From an uncultured Eubacteriales bacterium (lineage in GTDB: Bacteria > Bacillota > Clostridia > Oscillospirales > Acutalibacteraceae), in contig CAKSPR010000001.1 in assembly GCA_934486455.1 (NCBI GenBank), positions 49,832 to 113,831 of the forward strand: a stretch of DNA of 64,000 nt, in the 5' to 3' direction. Below the pieces are notes generated by a model. It saw nothing but the letters and a program-made list of their open reading frames with translations, was not told where the DNA came from and did not search any database. This document shows, piece by piece, positions 61,405 to 64,000 of this stretch. The position numbers and the translations under genes are program-made. The number at the start of each line of letters is the position of its first letter. The first letter of the stretch is position 1.

Positions 61405-61450
61405 GCGGGAATAGCAGGGTCGGCATTATCCTCTCTTTATAAGCCCCGAT

Positions 61451-61648
61451 TTAAAGGTCGTCGGCATCCTGGACGGGCTTTCCGCCGTCATAGGGCGTGC
61501 CTGTCCAGCTTCCCTCGATGTCGGTGTGGCTTTTAAAGTCGGGAAGCTCGGTGTTTTTTGTGGTTTTCTTCTTTTTAAAGGCAGGAATAACACCGAACTC
61601 GGCGTCGTAAGCGGCGTTTCCTGCCGCTCGGTTTTTCTTGCTTTTCAT
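61451..61648 (-). CDS. Unrecognised 65-residue polar protein
   Basis: A small, lysine-rich then acidic protein with 'AAYDAEFGVIPAFKKKKTTK' and the Clostridia-style ending 'DIEGSWTGTPYDGGKPVQDA'. No signal peptide or membrane span. GGGGGTGA precedes the ATG at 61648. Similar short proteins ending in EGSWTGTP occur in related genomes to my recollection; function unknown. Confidence 0.65.
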   Translation of the reverse strand: MKSKKNRAAGNAAYDAEFGVIPAFKKKKTTKNTELPDFKSHTDIEGSWTGTPYDGGKPVQDADDL

Positions 61649-61684
61649 AAAAATCACCCCCATGTTATTTTGTCCCCAAATCCG

Positions 61685-61713
61685 TTGATTAAACCGATCT
61701 TTTGTGCTATACT
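61685..61713 (+). promoter_or_regulatory. Predicted promoter of the GH13 gene
   Basis: TTGATT (61685-61690), 17 bp, TATACT (61708-61713), about 160 nt before the GH13 start. Confidence 0.65.
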
Positions 61714-61871
61714 TTTAAAGACGGTTTTTGTTTGCCAACCTGCTTTTTCGGCGGTAAAAATCCTTCCGCGACAAAAATCGGTTTAAGCAAGGAAAACGGC
61801 GGCTTTGACAGCGGGACAAGACCCGAATTTTTGACAGGCCTTTATTTAAAAACTTCTCGGTGGGTGAAAAT

Positions 61872-63758
61872 GTGAGAACACCTTATTTTTCGCGAAACAA
61901 ACTTTATAAAAGCCCCTTCGGAGCGGTGGATAACGGCACCGCGGTTACATTTCGGCTGATACTGCCCTTCGACTGTTCCTCGGCGGTGGTGGCCATACAA
62001 AGAGACGGGGAGCTTCAAAAATACTATCAGCTTTCAAAGGAAGAAACGGCCGAGCAGGACGGGGTTTGGTGGAGCTGTACCCTCGGTCCCTTTTCGACGG
62101 GACTTTATTTTTATTATTTCGAATTCGACACGCCCTTCGGCCACAATGTCCTTTACAAGGGCAAAACCGACGGCGCGGTTATGAATTCGCCCGGAACACC
62201 CTATCAGCTGACCGTTTTCGACAGCGGGTACACCCCGCCGAGCCGGCTTTGCGGCGGCCTTATTTATCAAATTTTCCCCGACCGATTTTGCAAAAAAGGG
62301 GATTGCGAAAATCCCTTCCCCGAGCGGTACATCTATAAGGAATTTACCGGTCAGCCGGCCTTTGAACAGCTTGAAAAGGAGGGCGGCCGCCAGCTCAACA
62401 ACGACTATTTTTGCGGCAATATTCAGGGCATAATTTCAAAGCTTGATTACCTTAAATCCCTCGGGGTAAGCTGTATTTATTTAAATCCCATATTCGAGGC
62501 TCATTCAAACCACCGATACAACACGGCCGACTACATGAAAATCGACCCCCTTCTCGGAAGTGAGGAGGATTTTAAGGAGCTTTGCGAAAAGGCGCAGGAG
62601 CAGGGCATTGATATACTGCTTGACGGGGTCTTTTCTCACACGGGAGAGGACAGCATATACTTTAACAAAAAGGGAAGATACCGCTCCCTCGGGGCATATC
62701 AAAGCGAGCAGTCGCCCTATTTCGGCTGGTACACCTTTAACAGCTTTCCCGACGATTATAAGTCCTGGTGGGGAATAAAAAGCCTCCCCGAAATAAGGGA
62801 GGAAAACGAGCAATATCTTGAATTTATCACCGGTAAAGGCGGTGTGGTCGAAAAGTGGCTGAACTTGGGCGCGGCGGGTTTTCGCCTTGATGTGGCCGAC
62901 GAGCTGCCCGACATTTTCCTCGACCGCCTGAACCGCTCGGTCAAGGAAGCAAAAAAAGACGCCCTCATCATCGGAGAGGTGTGGGAGGACGCATCCACAA
63001 AGGAAAGCTACGGAAAGCGGCGGCGCTACCTTTGCGGCGGCCAGCTTGACAGCGTTATGAACTATCCCTTTTATGAGGCTATATTGGCCTTTCTTTCGGG
63101 CGGAGACGGCGACAAGCTGCTTGAATCGGTATGGTCGATAATCGAAAACTATCCCAAGCACTGCGTCGACCTGCTCATGAATCACATGGGAACCCACGAT
63201 ACCGTGCGGCTTATAACCCGCCTTGCAGGAGAGCCTCCGAAAAAAGGCGACCGTCTTTGGCAATCGCGTCAAAAGCTTTCGGATGACCGATTTAAAAAAG
63301 GCGTAACACTTCAAAAGCTGGCGGCCTTTCTCCAGTATACCCTGCCCGGAGTGCCCAGTCTTTATTACGGCGACGAGCTTGGAAGCGAGGGCTATTCCGA
63401 CCCCTTCAACCGCGCGCCCTTTGAGCCGGAAAAGGGAAATCGGGAGCTTATCACATTTTATAAATTCCTCGGCAGCATGAGAAAAAACGAAGCCTTTGCG
63501 GGCGGAGAGTTTATTCCGGTGCGGTGCGAGCTTGGCACCTTCTCTTTTATTCGAAAAAAGGGGAGAAGTGCTGTGCTGGCGGCGGTCAACCGCTGGTGCG
63601 AGGAGGAAAGCATCCCCTTGCCCGACGGCTTTGAAAATTCCGAAATTACGGGCGGGAGAATTTCAAACGGGCAGCTTTTTATTCCGGCATACGGCTTTGC
63701 CCTTCTCGAAAAAAGCATTGAAGATGCCGACGGCACGGCCCTTACGACCGACCTGTAA
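61872..63758 (+). CDS. Cytoplasmic GH13 alpha-glucan hydrolase (neopullulanase/cyclomaltodextrinase-like)
   Basis: The 628-residue enzyme has an N-terminal beta domain (about 1-120) and a GH13 barrel: 'GLIYQIFPDRFCKKGDCENP', 'SCIYLNPIFEAHSNHRYNT', 'GIDILLDGVFSHTGEDS', nucleophile Asp340 in 'AAGFRLDVADELPD', acid/base Glu369 in 'ALIIGEVWED' and Asp443 in 'LMNHMGTHDTVRLI'. No signal peptide is present, so it should act on imported malto-oligosaccharides or cyclodextrins, yielding glucose for Pgi. The GTG at 61872, after GGTGGGTG, is favoured over an in-frame GTG at 61860. A terminator follows. Confidence 0.92.
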   Translation: MRTPYFSRNKLYKSPFGAVDNGTAVTFRLILPFDCSSAVVAIQRDGELQKYYQLSKEETAEQDGVWWSCTLGPFSTGLYFYYFEFDTPFGHNVLYKGKTDGAVMNSPGTPYQLTVFDSGYTPPSRLCGGLIYQIFPDRFCKKGDCENPFPERYIYKEFTGQPAFEQLEKEGGRQLNNDYFCGNIQGIISKLDYLKSLGVSCIYLNPIFEAHSNHRYNTADYMKIDPLLGSEEDFKELCEKAQEQGIDILLDGVFSHTGEDSIYFNKKGRYRSLGAYQSEQSPYFGWYTFNSFPDDYKSWWGIKSLPEIREENEQYLEFITGKGGVVEKWLNLGAAGFRLDVADELPDIFLDRLNRSVKEAKKDALIIGEVWEDASTKESYGKRRRYLCGGQLDSVMNYPFYEAILAFLSGGDGDKLLESVWSIIENYPKHCVDLLMNHMGTHDTVRLITRLAGEPPKKGDRLWQSRQKLSDDRFKKGVTLQKLAAFLQYTLPGVPSLYYGDELGSEGYSDPFNRAPFEPEKGNRELITFYKFLGSMRKNEAFAGGEFIPVRCELGTFSFIRKKGRSAVLAAVNRWCEEESIPLPDGFENSEITGGRISNGQLFIPAYGFALLEKSIEDADGTALTTDL

Positions 63759-63790
63759 GACAAAAATCATAAAATTTAAAGGATATTATA

Positions 63791-63838
63791 AAAGCCCCGC
63801 CTTTCGGTCAAAGAACCGAAAGGCGGGACTTTGTTTTT
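63791..63838 (+). terminator. Intrinsic terminator after the GH13 gene
   Basis: An 18-bp stem with one mismatch (63791-63808 with 63815-63832; AAAGCCCCGCC / GGCGGGACTTT) is followed by GTTTTT. It may also serve the convergent minus-strand gene. Confidence 0.85.
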
Positions 63839-63924
63839 CTAATGCTTTTCCGAAAAGCTTCGGATACCCGATTTCCCCTTTAAATCTTAAATTTATCGGG
63901 GCAGATCGTTGTTAGGATGAAATA

Positions 63925-64000
63925 TCAGTCCTTGTAGGGAAGCTCGGTGCGGATACCCACGACATACTGGAGAATTCCCAGAGCGTCCTGAGTGTCGATC
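63925..64000 (-). CDS. 3' end of a fourth dockerin-bearing gene (partial)
   Basis: Only the last 24 codons and the stop lie in the window. Read on the minus strand they give 'IDTQDALGILQYVVGIRTEL' and PYKD, the second calcium loop and helix of a dockerin, nearly identical to the end of the SASA protein ('VDTEDALGILQYIVGQ'). The catalytic part lies beyond 64000. Presumably a secreted enzyme of the same scaffold-bound set. Confidence 0.8.
   Translation of the reverse strand, partial: IDTQDALGILQYVVGIRTELPYKD

Overview
The window looks like chromosome from a spore-forming Clostridia bacterium, most likely an Oscillospirales/Ruminococcaceae-type gut anaerobe. This rests on spoIIR and a CotH kinase-like gene, near-consensus sigma-A promoters, strong Shine-Dalgarno sites with frequent TTG/GTG starts, four genes ending in cellulosome-type dockerins, and a moderately GC-rich base composition. 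No phage structural cluster, insertion sequence, CRISPR array, tRNA or rRNA was recognised. The only phage-like gene is a barnase toxin carrying a MuF-like zinc motif. Assignment to a genus is not possible from sequence reading alone.

Layout. 0-4.3 kb: a MacB/FtsX-type ABC transporter, then a barnase-barstar pair. 4.4-6.6 kb: an NhaC-family transporter under a lysine riboswitch, so probably a lysine transporter. 6.8-9.1 kb: a secreted dockerin-bearing SGNH esterase. 9.4-11.2 kb: pgi and a small P-loop protein. 11.5-17.8 kb: a SanA/YdcF protein, rplJ-rplL with an L10 leader and attenuator, putP, a TetR regulator, an XRE regulator with a clear tandem operator, and spoIIR. 17.9-23.1 kb: hemW, a catalytically dead P-type ATPase homologue with a long disordered N-terminus, and rlmB. 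23.4-29.3 kb: rpmG-secE-nusG-rplK-rplA (SecE carries an extra multi-span domain), then glmS with a stand-alone left-handed beta-helix acyltransferase. 29.5-34.5 kb: a penicillin-binding protein facing a CotH / DUF4956 / VTC-domain operon. 34.9-36.7 kb: a phosphoesterase and three unrecognised small proteins. 37.2-47 kb: an rRNA methyltransferase, then DUF951-prfA-plsX-rnc-radical SAM-smc-ftsY, with many overlapping stop/start junctions, and a 48-residue protein behind a perfect consensus promoter. 47.6-54.5 kb: a GldA/GldF/GldG-like ABC system with a DUF4340 protein and two accessory proteins. 54.7-64 kb: glycan degradation, with a dockerin GH92 mannosidase, a dockerin sialate O-acetylesterase-like protein, a cytoplasmic GH13 alpha-glucan enzyme, and the tail of a fourth dockerin gene.

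How the parts fit. The secreted dockerin proteins suggest that the cell assembles or displays esterases and mannosidases on a scaffold encoded elsewhere; no cohesin was seen here. GH13, pgi, glmS and the GlmU-like protein feed hexose and amino-sugar metabolism. The most unusual items are the pseudo-P-type ATPase locus, the GH92 enzyme with glutamine at the expected general-acid position, the lysine-riboswitch-controlled NhaC protein, the MuF-barnase/barstar pair, the SecE fusion, the paired XRE operators, and compact RNA or promoter devices ahead of spoIIR and rpmG. All functional statements come from motif recognition by eye; no database search was run.
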